From Roseovarius indicus (GTDB lineage: Bacteria > Pseudomonadota > Alphaproteobacteria > Rhodobacterales > Rhodobacteraceae): 64,000 nt of DNA. The translations under genes were made by a program, and so were the position numbers. Shown in pieces: positions 33,761 through 43,525 of this stretch. The DNA lies in the NCBI RefSeq assembly GCF_008728195.1, contig NZ_CP031598.1, forward strand, positions 4,898,001 through 4,962,000, written 5' to 3'. Every line of letters starts with the position of its first letter. Within the stretch, counting starts at the first letter, position 1. The notes below the pieces were generated by a model. That model did no database searches and was not told the DNA's origin. It was given only the letters and a program-made list of their open reading frames with translations.

Positions 33761-33900
33761 GCCGCGCATCGACGGGCCGTGGCGCGGCGAACCAACGCTC
33801 GTGATGGGCAATTTATGCCTGCCAAACCCCTCCGACGATCGAGCGTGGCACTCCGATAGCCAAATCGCCGTGCCGTGGGTACGGCCCGTCGATGCGCGGC
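33761..33900. mobile_element. MITE-like element, copy 1 (140 bp, perfect 20-bp TIRs)
   Basis: Left end GCCGCGCATCGACGGGCCGT (33761-33780) and right end ACGGCCCGTCGATGCGCGGC (33881-33900) are exact reverse complements. The 100-bp interior has no open frame of note and resembles the copy at 28737-28875. No target-site duplication is obvious. The gap 33460-34002 contains this element, the ACCGAC array and the downstream terminator, and nothing else I can support. Confidence 0.75.
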
Positions 33901-33950
33901 GGGCTTTGCCCTTGTTCCGCGCAGCACACCCTCAAACCCACCACTCCCAA

Positions 33951-33978
33951 AACAAAAAGCCCCGGGAAACCCCGGGGC
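33951..33978 (-). terminator. Rho-independent terminator for lytic transglycosylase gene
   Basis: On the minus strand, GCCCCGGG-N4-CCCGGGGC forms a perfect 8-bp stem followed by TTTTTGTT, about 25 bases after the stop at 34003. Confidence 0.88.
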
Positions 33979-34002
33979 CTTTCCTTCAATCTGTCCCGAA
34001 CC

Positions 34003-34494
34003 CTACCCGCGGCAGTGCTTCGCTATCTCGCGGTTCAGAAGCCCCGTCTCGACCAGCTGGCACCGGTTCTTGGCCTCGTAGTAATAGCCCTTGGCGTACC
34101 ACATCACGGCCTCGTCCATGTTCCCGTCGGACACCAGCCACGCGCCGCGCAGGTACTTCACCGCCCATTTCAGGTTGGTCTCGGCATCCAGCAGGTCAGA
34201 GTTCTGCCCCTTGAACCCGATGCCCCGCGCCGTCGCCGGCAGGATCTGCATCATCCCGTAATAGGGGCCGTTCCGCGCCTGGGGCCGATAGTCGCTCTCG
34301 CGCTGCACCACCTTGTGCACCAGCGGCCGCGGCACCTCGTAGGCATCGGCATACTTGTTGATCAACACCCGCAATTCCGGCGTCTCGCCCGGGTAAAGCG
34401 TGAGGGCCCGCGTCGAAACTTCGGGCTCCCGCGATGCGCCACAAGCCGCAACCGCGGCCACGCCAAGGCATAGCAGAATATTTCTGAAAATCAT
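34003..34494 (-). CDS. Lytic transglycosylase SLT-domain lipoprotein
   Basis: 163 aa. MIFRNILLCLGVAAVAACGA is a lipoprotein signal with lipobox V-A-A-C (Cys18). The transglycosylase SLT domain shows PRPLVHKVVQRESDYRPQAR with catalytic Glu66, GPYYGMMQILPATARGIG and NLKWAVKYLRGA. It cleaves the glycan chain of peptidoglycan from the outer membrane side. I chose the ATG at 34494 because it yields a proper signal; the longer frame has none. The terminator downstream shows it is the last gene of the leftward group. Confidence 0.88.
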   Translation of the reverse strand: MIFRNILLCLGVAAVAACGASREPEVSTRALTLYPGETPELRVLINKYADAYEVPRPLVHKVVQRESDYRPQARNGPYYGMMQILPATARGIGFKGQNSDLLDAETNLKWAVKYLRGAWLVSDGNMDEAVMWYAKGYYYEAKNRCQLVETGLLNREIAKHCRG

Positions 34495-34601
34495 TCGGTG
34501 TCCTGTCCCAAAACCCCGTGGTGGGGGCAGAAAGGGCCAAAACACCCGAATCAGCAACCCGAAAGCCGAATCGCCGCCCGTTCCGGCAAGAATCTGCCCG
34601 C

Positions 34602-34979
34602 CTACATCGTCTCCAGGCAGTGCCGCCGGAAGGCCCGTTTGAGCATGTCCAGCTCCTCCCGAAGAAGGGTCACCTCGGCCCGGATATCGTAGCTCAGCGC
34701 ATCCCCCGACATCAGGGCGAAGTCGCCGATCCGCTCGCCCGTCGCGGTGTCGCTGATCAGGAAGGTCTGCACCCCGTCGGCAATCACCTCCGCCGGGATC
34801 GGCACCCTGAGAACCCACAGGTTTTCATCCGGTTTTTCAATGACCTCGACCCCCTCCAGCGGGGATTGCAGATGCGTCACCTCGACCTCCGGCCGGGCCT
34901 TGCCACCGCCCTCTCGGGTCAGCACGCCCTCCCACACGCCCTCGAACAGCCGCGTCTTGGTGAGTGTCAGATCCGTCAT
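34602..34979 (-). CDS. Conserved Rhodobacterales-type hypothetical protein
   Basis: 125 aa, soluble, beta-rich. It has RLFEGVWEGVLTREGGGKA and LWVLRVPIPAEVIADGVQ, then QTFLISDTATGERIGDFALM and a final amphipathic helix (EVTLLREELDMLKRAFRRH). It overlaps no gene and is 11 nt downstream of the 257-aa neighbour on the same strand. No catalytic residues are evident; no function assigned. Confidence 0.65.
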   Translation of the reverse strand: MTDLTLTKTRLFEGVWEGVLTREGGGKARPEVEVTHLQSPLEGVEVIEKPDENLWVLRVPIPAEVIADGVQTFLISDTATGERIGDFALMSGDALSYDIRAEVTLLREELDMLKRAFRRHCLETM

Positions 34980-34990
34980 GCCATGCTCCC

Positions 34991-35764
34991 TCAGAATTCG
35001 GCCCGCGGCCGCCGGCTCAGCGTCAGGTCACGCACCGTCACTTGGCTCATCTGCGGGTTCTCGAAAATCAGGTCGATCCAGGCCCGCTCGACCCTTTTTT
35101 CATTGATGTTGGAATAGGCGAGGTCGAACTCCGCCATCACCGTATCTTCCCTCAGCGGAAGCTCCCGAACCAGCTGTTCGGTGTTGGGCCCGTGCTTGAT
35201 ATTGAGCCGCACGAATATCTCCAGCGGCTTCTCCAGCTCGGCGATCGTATCGACCCGGATCAGGTGCGACCGGTTCAGCCCCCGCACCGCCCCGTCGGGC
35301 AGATCGAGCGCCAGCGACAGGAAAGAACCGTCGAAATTGAACACGTCCATCCGAAGGCCGAACGGCGCGAGATCGGCCTCCCGCAGGTTGCGCACCTGCC
35401 GAAGCGTCAGCTCGGAATGCTTGCAGTCATGAAACAGCACGATCTCGTCGCCCAGCCGCGTGTTGCTCTGCGCCGAGGACAGGCCCGGCACCGCCAGCGG
35501 GTTGCGCCACAGGGTCGGGCGCCACGCCCAGTCGGTGCCATGCGGTTTCGGAAAGACGGCCGAGCCGATCACCGGCAGCGCCAGCCGGTGGTCGGCCACC
35601 GCGATCAGCTCGTTCAGCTCGTGCCTGAGCTTGCGGGCCGCCGCCCGTTCCTTCCGCAAGTCCTTGAAAGAAAAAGACGAAGCCTGCCGCGCCGACATAC
35701 GCCACCGCCGCAGCACACGCCGCTGCGTGAGCCAGTCGAGCACCGAATTTCTCAACACTGCCAT
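34991..35764 (-). CDS. Hypothetical protein, DUF6478-like
   Basis: 257 aa. The N-terminus is basic (RRVLRRWRMSARQASSFSFK) and the rest beta-rich: LALPVIGSAVFPKPHGTDWA, WRPTLWRNPLAVPGLSSAQS, DEIVLFHDCKHSELTLRQVR and LDLPDGAVRGLNRSHLIRVD. I recognise it only as the Rhodobacterales family sometimes called DUF6478, and that assignment is tentative. Not secreted, no membrane helix. Co-directional with the next gene. Confidence 0.6.
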   Translation of the reverse strand: MAVLRNSVLDWLTQRRVLRRWRMSARQASSFSFKDLRKERAAARKLRHELNELIAVADHRLALPVIGSAVFPKPHGTDWAWRPTLWRNPLAVPGLSSAQSNTRLGDEIVLFHDCKHSELTLRQVRNLREADLAPFGLRMDVFNFDGSFLSLALDLPDGAVRGLNRSHLIRVDTIAELEKPLEIFVRLNIKHGPNTEQLVRELPLREDTVMAEFDLAYSNINEKRVERAWIDLIFENPQMSQVTVRDLTLSRRPRAEF

Positions 35765-35821
35765 TCCGGGTCCACTCTGTCTGGTCTGCCCTGTCCTGCC
35801 GCGGTTAACCCGTTCACATCA

Positions 35822-36541
35822 TTATCCGGAATCCGTTGACATTCCACTCGAATCCGAACCTTCCGGCTTGGGATTCGGCACCGCTCCGGCCGCCGGCGGC
35901 GCCACCGGCCGGGCCGGGCTGGCCCGCCGTATCGTGCGCGCCAGGTCGGTCAGAAGCGCCCGGCCGTCCTTGCCGGCCATCGGGCTGCCCTTGCGGGCAT
36001 AAAGCGCCAGCGCGATCAGGTGACCGTTCAGCGCCATCCCCCCGCGCCAGTGCCGCGCATCGCCGCCCTCAAGAATTCCGTCACCGCCGCTGGCAAAATG
36101 CACCAGCGTGACATCCCGGGTCTCATGGGTGGCGATCACTTCGGCCGGCGCCATCAGCGCGGCAATCTCCGCCGCGCTCGGCCGGGCCGCATCCGGCGTG
36201 TCGGGCAGAACCGAAATGGTCATCAGCAGCGGCTCCACCCCGTGGCCCCGCAGCCCGCTCAGCGACTCGCAACTGGCCAGCAGCACGAACCCGCCATCCC
36301 GTCCGCGGCGCAGCGTGCGCTTGTCGATGCAATAGCCGTTAGGCCCGCGCACGATGACGTCGCCATCGTACATCTCGACCTTGCGCGCCGCGTCGCTCGT
36401 GACCGCCTCGCTGCCCGAGGCGAGAAAGCTCAGCGCCCCGCTGTCGGCCCCGAGACAGCCCGCCAGCGGCAGCACCGCCGCCAGTGCCACGGCCCGAAGA
36501 AACCCCCGGGCCGTGCGCCTGTCAGATATCCATGTAGACAT
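35822..36541 (-). CDS. Predicted lipoprotein, unknown function
   Basis: 239 aa. The start at 36541 ([20 protein letters not shown]) gives a signal with lipobox L-A-G-C (Cys29). The mature part contains [35 protein letters not shown] and [20 protein letters not shown], with a Pro-rich C-terminus. It overlaps the end of ilvD by 20 nt, so its translation may be coupled to ilvD. The family is not recognised; it is probably an outer-membrane or periplasmic-side protein. Confidence 0.68.
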   Translation of the reverse strand: MSTWISDRRTARGFLRAVALAAVLPLAGCLGADSGALSFLASGSEAVTSDAARKVEMYDGDVIVRGPNGYCIDKRTLRRGRDGGFVLLASCESLSGLRGHGVEPLLMTISVLPDTPDAARPSAAEIAALMAPAEVIATHETRDVTLVHFASGGDGILEGGDARHWRGGMALNGHLIALALYARKGSPMAGKDGRALLTDLARTIRRASPARPVAPPAAGAVPNPKPEGSDSSGMSTDSG

Positions 36542-38279
36542 GCCGTTCGGCCTTGCCCCCGGGATGGGTGACCGCGCCCTTGTAGGTCTCGCCCACAAGC
36601 TTGGCGTATTTCCACAGCGCGCCCGAGGCATAGATCGTCTCGCGCGGGCCGCCCCACGCCTCTTTCCGCTTGGCAAGCTCCTCGTCCGACAGGTCGACCG
36701 ACAGCTCGCCCTCGATAGCGTTGATGGTGATCATGTCGCCATTCTGCAAAAGCGCGATCGGCCCGCCATGCGCGGCCTCCGGGCCCACGTGGCCCACGCA
36801 GAAGCCCCGCGTCGCGCCCGAGAAGCGGCCATCGGTGATCAGCGCGACCTTCTTGCCCATGCCCTGGCCCGACAGGGCGGCGGTGGTGGCCAGCATCTCG
36901 CGCATGCCGGGGCCGCCGGCGGGGCCCTCGTTGCGGATGACGATCACCTCGCCTTCCTCGTAACCGCGGTTCTGCACGGCGGCAAAAGCGTCTTCCTCGC
37001 ATTCAAAGACCCGCGCCGGGCCGGTGAACACCTGGTTCTCGGCGGCGATCCCCGCCACCTTCACGATGGCGCCCGCGGGGGCAAGGTTGCCCTTCAGGCC
37101 GACGACGCCGCCGGTCTTGGTGATCGGTTTGTCGATCGGGTAGATCACCCGGCCGTCCGCCTCGCGGTCGATCCGGTCAAGCTCCTCGCCGATGCTGCGC
37201 CCGCTCGCGGTCACGCAATCCTCGTGGATGAGGCCGGCCTTGCGCAGCTCCTTCATCACCACCGGGATACCGCCCGCGTCGAACAGGTCCTTCGCCACGA
37301 ATTGCCCGCCCGGCTTGAGGTCGACGAAATACGGCGTGTCCCGGAAAATCTCGCAGACATCATCGAGGTAGAAATCGATCCCCGCCTCGTGCGCAATCGC
37401 CGGCAGGTGCAGGCCCGCATTGGTCGACCCGCCGGTGCAGGCCACGACCCGCGCGGCGTTCTCGAGGCTTTTCTGGGTGACCACGTCCCGCGCGCGGATG
37501 TTCTTGTCGAGCAGGTGCATCACCGCGTGCCCCGACGCCTCGCCATACTGGTCGCGGCTTTCATAAGGCGCCGGCATGCCCGAGCTGTTCATCAGCGCCA
37601 GCCCGATCGCCTCGGACACGCAGGCCATGGTGTTGGCGGTGAACTGCCCGCCACAGGCGCCCGCGCTCGGGCAGGCCACGCGCTCGAGCATTTCCAGCGC
37701 CTTGTCGGACAACTCCTTGTTCTGGTGCCGGCCGACGGCCTCGAACATGTCCTGCACCGTCAGGTCGCGGGAACGGAAATCTTCCGGAATTTCATCCACC
37801 TGCGGCGCCTTGCCCGGCAGGATCGACCCGCCATAGATGAACACGCTCGGCACGTTCAGCCGGACCATTGCCATCATCATCCCCGGCAGCGACTTGTCGC
37901 AGCCAGCCAGCCCCACAAGCGCGTCGTAGCAATGCCCGCGCATGGTCAGCTCGACCGTGTCGGCAATTGCCTCACGGCTCGCCAGAGACGAGCGCATGCC
38001 CTCGTGGCCCATGGCGATCCCGTCGGTGACGGTGATGGTGGTGAATTCCCGCGGCGTGCCGTGGGCTTCCTTCACCCCGCCCTTCACCGCCTGCGCCTGG
38101 CGGCTCAGCGCGATGTTGCAGGGCGCGGCCTCGTTCCAGCAGGTGGCGACGCCGACCAGAGGCTGGTGAATCTCTTCCTCGGTCATGCCCATGGCATAAT
38201 AGTAGGACCGGTGTGGCGCGCGGGCGGGGCCCTCGGTCACGTATCGGCTGGGCAGCTTGGTCTTGTCGAATTTCGTCAT
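36522..38279 (-). CDS. ilvD: Dihydroxy-acid dehydratase
   Basis: 585-residue Fe-S enzyme of the valine/isoleucine and pantothenate branch, converting 2,3-dihydroxy acids to 2-keto acids. The Fe-S cysteines are in [19 protein letters not shown] and [16 protein letters not shown]. Other signatures are [22 protein letters not shown]-like regions and the C-terminal [20 protein letters not shown]. The ATG at 38279 gives [14 protein letters not shown]. No leader peptide or attenuator is obvious upstream. Intact and standard length. Confidence 0.95.
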   Translation of the reverse strand: MTKFDKTKLPSRYVTEGPARAPHRSYYYAMGMTEEEIHQPLVGVATCWNEAAPCNIALSRQAQAVKGGVKEAHGTPREFTTITVTDGIAMGHEGMRSSLASREAIADTVELTMRGHCYDALVGLAGCDKSLPGMMMAMVRLNVPSVFIYGGSILPGKAPQVDEIPEDFRSRDLTVQDMFEAVGRHQNKELSDKALEMLERVACPSAGACGGQFTANTMACVSEAIGLALMNSSGMPAPYESRDQYGEASGHAVMHLLDKNIRARDVVTQKSLENAARVVACTGGSTNAGLHLPAIAHEAGIDFYLDDVCEIFRDTPYFVDLKPGGQFVAKDLFDAGGIPVVMKELRKAGLIHEDCVTASGRSIGEELDRIDREADGRVIYPIDKPITKTGGVVGLKGNLAPAGAIVKVAGIAAENQVFTGPARVFECEEDAFAAVQNRGYEEGEVIVIRNEGPAGGPGMREMLATTAALSGQGMGKKVALITDGRFSGATRGFCVGHVGPEAAHGGPIALLQNGDMITINAIEGELSVDLSDEELAKRKEAWGGPRETIYASGALWKYAKLVGETYKGAVTHPGGKAERHVYMDI

Positions 38280-38379
38280 CTGGGGGCCTCCTCGAACGTC
38301 GTCTCAACGGTCTAGGATAGAGCCGCGCGCGGGGCAAGCGGCTTGTCCCCCTCGAACCCTGCGCTCAATTGCCCTGACA

Positions 38380-38508
38380 GATGCCTCCGGCGGGGATATT
38401 TTCACCAAGAAGAAGCCGGTGGTGCACCCCCCTGCTTCTTCTGGCTGGAAATATCCCGGGGGAGACGGTGAAATCCCGTAGGATTTCACCGTTGGGGGCA
38501 GCGCCCCC
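38380..38508. repeat. Dispersed motif and three hairpins between ilvD and TPR genes
   Basis: TGCCTCCGGCGGGGATATTT (38382-38401) continues with ACCAAGAAGAAG and recurs as a complement at 62797-62832. It is followed by an inverse partner (CTTCTTC...AAATATCCC, 38434-38457), then ACGGTGAAATCC-N4-GGATTTCACCGT (38465-38492) and GGGGGC-N3-GCCCCC (38494-38508), which touches the stop codon of the TPR gene. No T-tract, so if it terminates transcription it does so unconventionally. Confidence 0.65.
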
Positions 38509-40179
38509 TTATTCCGCCGCTCTCAAGGCCGCCTGAGCACAGAAGCACGATGCCGCCACCGCCTTGTCGGCGCGGGCCTGGGCGAGGTCGAGCCGCTGGC
38601 GCACCTGGGCGATCTCCACCGTCTCGGCCCGGGCCTTCAGGCAGTCATGCAGCCCCTTCAGCGCCCAGACATTGTCCGGGTGTACCGTCGCCCGCGACAG
38701 CTGTCCGCCGAGGCCGAGATCCTCGCGGAACACCCCCTCGGCCTCGTCGATCCGCCCCTGCTCCAGCAGCAGCGCGCCCATCGCATGGCGGGTGGGCTGC
38801 ATCCAGCCCCATGGCTCGTCATAGGGCAGGTTGTCGTCAAGCTCGACCGACCGGCGCAAAGCCCCGAAGGCCTCGTCGTGCCGTCCCTCGCGGTAGAGGA
38901 TCTCGCCGCGCAGCATTTCCGCCCCGATCGCCAGCAGGTCGACCACCTTGTTGTTGTGCACCCGCCGGCTCTCCGGCACCCGCGCCATCGCGGCGTGGTA
39001 GAGCGTCTCCTCGGCCAGGGCCTGTTCCACCTCGCCCAGTGCCGCATGCCCCACGCCGCGCGCATAGTGCACATGGGCCGCAAGGGTGCAGTACAGCTCC
39101 GTGTCCTCGGGCAGGTCCAGTTCCGTCGCCTCGCGCCAGCGTCCGAACCGCACCAGCACATGTGGCTCGAACCCCAGGTAGGCCTCGAAGTAATCCGCCA
39201 TCGGCGGGCTCTCCATCCGCAGCATCTCTTCCGGCACCGTCTCGGCCGCGCCGCGCACCGCCCGCAGCGCCGGCTCGATCTGGCCAAGGAACATCGCCCC
39301 GTAGATGACGAAATGGTAATTGTGCAGCCGGTAGCCCGAGTAGATGTTGAAAGCGCCCCGCTCGCGCCAGAACCGCACGTCGGCCACGACGGCCGCCTCG
39401 TTCCAGTCGACCACGTTCTGGTAATGCCCGCACAGCACGTCGATATGGGTCGGCATATGGATCAGGTGCCCCGCATCCGGCACCAGCCGGCGCAGCGCAT
39501 CGCCCGCCTTCAGCGCCTTCTCGGGGAAGGGCGACATCTCCATCAGGTGGACATAGAGGTGCAGCAGCCCCGGATGCCCCATGGCGCCCGGAAGCTCCGC
39601 CATCGCGGTTTCCAGCACGGCCTGCGCCTCGACGGTCAAGGCGCCGGGGGCGGGCGTGCCGCTGGGCAGGTCCCACATCTTCCAGGGCGTCACGTTGAGC
39701 AGCGACTCGGCGAAGACGGTACATATCTCGAGATTGCCGGAATGCGCGCCATAGGCCATGCGCATGGCATCGGCGAAATCGGTGTTCCAGCCCTTCATCA
39801 CCTCGAGGTCCGCGGGCTCGTCCTGCGGGTACCGTGCCGGCAAAGCGCGGATCAGCGCGGCCTCCCAGGCCGTCACACCGGCGACCCGCTCGAGCGCCGC
39901 ATGGGCGCAGGCACGCCCCACCGTCAACGCCGCCTCGCGCCCGGCCTTGTCGAACAGATCCCAAGGCATGTTGTAATTCGGGCCCGCGGCATAGCCCTTG
40001 CCCCAATGCGCCATGGCACATCCCGGATCGGCGGCAATCGCCCTGTCGAAACAGGCGACCGCCTCTTCGTGATTATAGCCGTAGGTCCACAACAGCCCCC
40101 GATCGAACCAGAGCTGCGCCTCGGCCGATGCCGTGCTTACCGGGAAGCTGTGCGCTCCCAGATCGAAATATCCGTCCAT
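38509..40179 (-). CDS. Tetratricopeptide-repeat protein of unknown role
   Basis: 556 aa with several TPR-like helix pairs: LWFDRGLLWTYGYNHEEAVA and CFDRAIAADPGCAMAHWGKG at the start, AYGAHSGNLEICTVFAESLL in the middle, and EGRHDEAFGALRRSVELDD near the end. It also has LIHMPTHIDVLCGHYQNVVD and several His/Cys residues in the central region that could bind metal, but no established active site. No signal peptide or membrane helix, so cytoplasmic. It stands alone, with the ilvD group to the left and a divergent protease gene to the right. Confidence 0.7.
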   Translation of the reverse strand: MDGYFDLGAHSFPVSTASAEAQLWFDRGLLWTYGYNHEEAVACFDRAIAADPGCAMAHWGKGYAAGPNYNMPWDLFDKAGREAALTVGRACAHAALERVAGVTAWEAALIRALPARYPQDEPADLEVMKGWNTDFADAMRMAYGAHSGNLEICTVFAESLLNVTPWKMWDLPSGTPAPGALTVEAQAVLETAMAELPGAMGHPGLLHLYVHLMEMSPFPEKALKAGDALRRLVPDAGHLIHMPTHIDVLCGHYQNVVDWNEAAVVADVRFWRERGAFNIYSGYRLHNYHFVIYGAMFLGQIEPALRAVRGAAETVPEEMLRMESPPMADYFEAYLGFEPHVLVRFGRWREATELDLPEDTELYCTLAAHVHYARGVGHAALGEVEQALAEETLYHAAMARVPESRRVHNNKVVDLLAIGAEMLRGEILYREGRHDEAFGALRRSVELDDNLPYDEPWGWMQPTRHAMGALLLEQGRIDEAEGVFREDLGLGGQLSRATVHPDNVWALKGLHDCLKARAETVEIAQVRQRLDLAQARADKAVAASCFCAQAALRAAE

Positions 40180-40289
40180 CCCAACTCTCCCTGTCTAAGG
40201 CCGAACATACCATGAATCGGGGCACAGGATGACTCCTATCGTACCAATCCGCATTGCCCCTGCCCCGCCCTGCACATAGCTTGGCCGTC

Positions 40290-41165
40290 ATGCGCTATGA
40301 TGCCCACGAAACGCTGACCGCCCCGGCACGGCCCTCGGCGCAGCCCCTGCGGCTGGCGGGCGGGGTGGTTCTGGTGATCCTCCTCTACCTTCCGCTGGCC
40401 TACGCATATGCCAGTTTCGCCCCTGGAGCGCTTGGCTATGACGGGTCCACGTCACTGCTCGAGGGGCGGGCGCCGCTTGCGGTTCTCATCCTTCTGTTCG
40501 GGTTCACCTTCCTGATCCTTTCGCTGGGTATGACACTGCGGCTGGTGCATCAAAGGGGGCTCGGCAGCCTGATCGGCCCGTCAGGGCCGGCGCTGGCACA
40601 GTTCCTCCGCTGCCTGCGCTACCTGTTACCGCTCTACCTGGTGCTGACCCTGATGCCGATGCCGGCGGACTATCAGCTCAGCCCGAACCTCTCGCCGGGC
40701 CGCTGGATCCTGTGGCTGCCGCTCGCCCTGCCCTGCGTGCTGATCCAGACCAGCGCCGAAGAGTTGGTCTTCCGCGGGTACCTGCAAAGCCAGCTCGCGG
40801 CCCGGTTCCGCAGCCCGGTCATCTGGATCGGCCTGCCCTCGGCCCTCTTCGCGCTGTTCCATGTCAACCCGCAGATGCCGGCCGGCGAAACCTGGGCGGT
40901 GATGATCTGGGCGGGTTTCTTCGGTGTCGCCGCCGCCGACCTGACCGCCCGTACCGGCACGCTGGGCCCGGCGCTGGCGCTGCATTTCATCAACAACGTC
41001 TTCGCCATCCTCGTGACCGCCCCGGCCGGACAGCTTGACGGGCTGGCGCTCTATACCTTTCCCCTGCCCTTGGGCGAGGCGGGCTTCGCGTGGTACGTGC
41101 TGCCGATCGAACTGATCTTCACCCTCTGCGCCTGGCTCACCGCCCGCATCGCGCTCCGGTGCTGA
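40290..41165 (+). CDS. CPBP-family intramembrane metalloprotease
   Basis: 291 aa with about eight hydrophobic helices. The CPBP motifs are present in order: SAEELVFRGYLQSQ (E157, E158, R162), FALFHVN (H191), and HFINNVFAIL. Such proteases (Rce1/CAAX-like) cleave within the membrane, with roles in peptide maturation or immunity in other bacteria. The start at 40290 (MRYDAHETLT) is chosen over the longer frame because that begins in the divergent promoter region. Substrate unknown. Confidence 0.85.
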   Translation: MRYDAHETLTAPARPSAQPLRLAGGVVLVILLYLPLAYAYASFAPGALGYDGSTSLLEGRAPLAVLILLFGFTFLILSLGMTLRLVHQRGLGSLIGPSGPALAQFLRCLRYLLPLYLVLTLMPMPADYQLSPNLSPGRWILWLPLALPCVLIQTSAEELVFRGYLQSQLAARFRSPVIWIGLPSALFALFHVNPQMPAGETWAVMIWAGFFGVAAADLTARTGTLGPALALHFINNVFAILVTAPAGQLDGLALYTFPLPLGEAGFAWYVLPIELIFTLCAWLTARIALRC

Positions 41166-41253
41166 GGCGCGCACGCCCCGAAGGCCGATTGCATTCCGCG
41201 CCCCCGGCGCTTATTTCAGGCGCCATATGGCCAAGCCGCAAAAGGGCGACCGG

Positions 41254-42246
41254 ATGAACTGGATCACCAACTACGTCAGACCGCGGATCAACTCGATCTT
41301 CTCGCGCCGGGAAATCCCCGAGAACCTGTGGTCGAAATGCGATGACTGCGGCACCATGCTGTTTCACCGCGAGCTGAGCCAGAACCTCAATGTCTGCACC
41401 AATTGCGGGCATCACATGCCGATCACCCCGCGCGACCGCTTTGCCGCGCTCTTTGACGGCGGCACCTATGCCGAGGTCGACGTGCCCCTGCCCACGCCCG
41501 ACCCGCTGCAGTTCCGCGACCAGAAGAAATACCCCGAGCGCATGCGCGCCGCCCAGAAAGCCACGGGCGAGAAAGAGGCGATGCTGGTCGCCCGCGGCGA
41601 GATCGGGCGCACGCCCATCGTCGCGGCGGCGCAGGATTTCTCGTTCATGGGCGGCTCGATGGGCATGTATGTGGGCAACGCCATCATCGCCGCGGCCCAG
41701 GAAGCGGTGAAGCTCAAGCGCCCGCTGATCCTGTTTTCCGCCGCCGGCGGGGCCCGGATGCAAGAAGGCATCCTGAGCCTCATGCAGATGCCCCGCACCA
41801 CCGTCGCCGTGCAGATGCTGCGCGAGGCAGGCCTGCCCTATATCGTCGTGCTGACCCATCCGACCACGGGCGGCGTCACCGCCTCCTACGCGATGCTGGG
41901 CGACGTGCATATCGCCGAGCCCAACGCGCTCATCTGCTTCGCCGGTCCGCGGGTCATCGAACAGACCATCCGAGAGAAACTGCCCGAGGGCTTCCAGCGG
42001 GCCGAGTACCTGCTCGACCACGGGATGCTCGACCGCGTGACCAAGCGCACCGACATGCGCGACGAGCTGATCACCATCACCCGCATGTTGCTCGGCCTGC
42101 CGCCCGCGGTGAAGGGCGACCTGCCCGCCCCCACGCCCGAGCCCGAGGCCATCGAGGCGACACCGCCCGCGCCGCCGCCGGTCGAGCCGCCGGAAAACCC
42201 CAAGCCGGCGGCCAAGGCCGACAAGAAGAAATCCGGCAAGGAATGA
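41254..42246 (+). CDS. accD: Acetyl-CoA carboxylase carboxyltransferase beta subunit
   Basis: 330 aa. The N-terminal zinc ribbon (CDDCGTMLFHRELSQNLNVC, then TNCGHH) has its four cysteines at residues 29, 32, 48 and 51, followed by the carboxyltransferase core with RFAALFDGGTYAEVDVPLPT, FSAAGGARMQEGILSLMQM and LTHPTTGGVTASYAMLGDVH. The C-terminal 35 residues are a Pro/Ala/Lys tail. The ATG at 41254 (MNWITNYVRPRINSIF) is the usual family start. Commits carbon to fatty acid synthesis. It is coupled to folC by an ATGA overlap. Confidence 0.95.
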   Translation: MNWITNYVRPRINSIFSRREIPENLWSKCDDCGTMLFHRELSQNLNVCTNCGHHMPITPRDRFAALFDGGTYAEVDVPLPTPDPLQFRDQKKYPERMRAAQKATGEKEAMLVARGEIGRTPIVAAAQDFSFMGGSMGMYVGNAIIAAAQEAVKLKRPLILFSAAGGARMQEGILSLMQMPRTTVAVQMLREAGLPYIVVLTHPTTGGVTASYAMLGDVHIAEPNALICFAGPRVIEQTIREKLPEGFQRAEYLLDHGMLDRVTKRTDMRDELITITRMLLGLPPAVKGDLPAPTPEPEAIEATPPAPPPVEPPENPKPAAKADKKKSGKE

Positions 42247-43517
42247 GCGGCGCCACCTCGGATGTCATCCTGCAACGGATGATGTCGCTTCACCCCAAGA
42301 TCATCGACCTCACGCTCGACCGTGTCTGGCGCCTGCTCGACCAATTGGGCAACCCGCAGGATGCACTGCCGCCGGTCATCCATATCGCCGGCACCAACGG
42401 CAAGGGCTCGACGCTGGCGATGATCCGCGCGGGGCTCGAAGGGGCCGGCAAGCGCGTGCACGCCTACACCTCGCCCCATCTCGCCCGGTTTCACGAGCGC
42501 ATCTACCTCGCCGGGTCGCTGATCTCCGAGTCCGACCTGACGGCGGTGCTCGACGAATGCTACGCCGCCAATGGCGACGAGCCGATCACCTATTTCGAGA
42601 TCACCACCTGCGCCGCCCTTCTGGCCATGTCGCGCACCCCGGCCGATTACACTTTGCTCGAAGTCGGGCTTGGCGGCCGGCTCGACGCGACCAACGTGAT
42701 CGCCCAGCCCGCACTGACGGTCATCACGCCGGTGTCGGTCGACCATGAATCCTTCCTCGGCGACACGCTCCCCAAGATCGCCGCCGAGAAGGCCGGCATC
42801 ATCAAGCGCCGCGTGCCTTGTGTCGTCGGCCCGCAGGCCGAGCCGGCGATGGAGGTGATCGAGGCCACGGCCCAGCGCCTCGGCGCCCCACTTCTGGCGC
42901 ATAGCCAGCACTGGCACGTCACCACCGAACGCGGGCGGCTGATCTTCCAGGACGAGACAGGCCTGCGCGACCTGCCGCTCCCGAACCTGCCCGGCGCCCA
43001 CCAGATCGAGAATGCCGGCGCGGCGCTCATGGCCCTGCGCCACCTGAACGCAGGCGATGCCGCGCTCGAGGCGGCGGTCACCCAGGCCCGCTGGCCCGCC
43101 CGGATGCAACGGCTCACCCACGGCCCGCTGATCGACGCCGCTCCGCAAGCCGAGCTTTGGCTCGACGGCGGCCACAACCCCGCGGCGGGCGAGGCGCTGG
43201 GGCGCTACCTCGCCAGCCTGCCCGACCGGCCGATGCACCTTGTCTGCGGGATGATGAACACCAAGGACGTCAAGGGTTACATGCGTCCGCTCGCGGCCCA
43301 TGCCGCCAGCCTTACGGCACTGTCGATCCCCGACGAGCCCAACACGCTCTCGGCCGAGGATACCGCCGCCGCCGCCCGCGCGGTGGGGATGGAGGCAGGT
43401 GTGGCCGACAGCGCACTGGACGCCATCCGCGCCATCGTCGCCGAAGACCCCCATGCCCGCATCCTGATCTGCGGGTCGCTCTACCTTGCCGGGTCGATCC
43501 TGCGCGAAAACGGCTGA
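42243..43517 (+). CDS. folC: Folylpolyglutamate/dihydrofolate synthase
   Basis: 424 aa, Mur-ligase fold. It has the ATP loop IHIAGTNGKGSTLAMI, TSPHLARFHERI, VGLGGRLDATN, SVDHESFLGDTL, EKAGIIKR and LDGGHNPAAG. It adds glutamate to folates and, in many bacteria, makes dihydrofolate. The overlap with accD and their pairing are typical of alphaproteobacteria. A palindrome cluster follows the stop. Intact. Confidence 0.95.
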   Translation: MSGATSDVILQRMMSLHPKIIDLTLDRVWRLLDQLGNPQDALPPVIHIAGTNGKGSTLAMIRAGLEGAGKRVHAYTSPHLARFHERIYLAGSLISESDLTAVLDECYAANGDEPITYFEITTCAALLAMSRTPADYTLLEVGLGGRLDATNVIAQPALTVITPVSVDHESFLGDTLPKIAAEKAGIIKRRVPCVVGPQAEPAMEVIEATAQRLGAPLLAHSQHWHVTTERGRLIFQDETGLRDLPLPNLPGAHQIENAGAALMALRHLNAGDAALEAAVTQARWPARMQRLTHGPLIDAAPQAELWLDGGHNPAAGEALGRYLASLPDRPMHLVCGMMNTKDVKGYMRPLAAHAASLTALSIPDEPNTLSAEDTAAAARAVGMEAGVADSALDAIRAIVAEDPHARILICGSLYLAGSILRENG

Positions 43518-43525
43518 GGCCCGCG

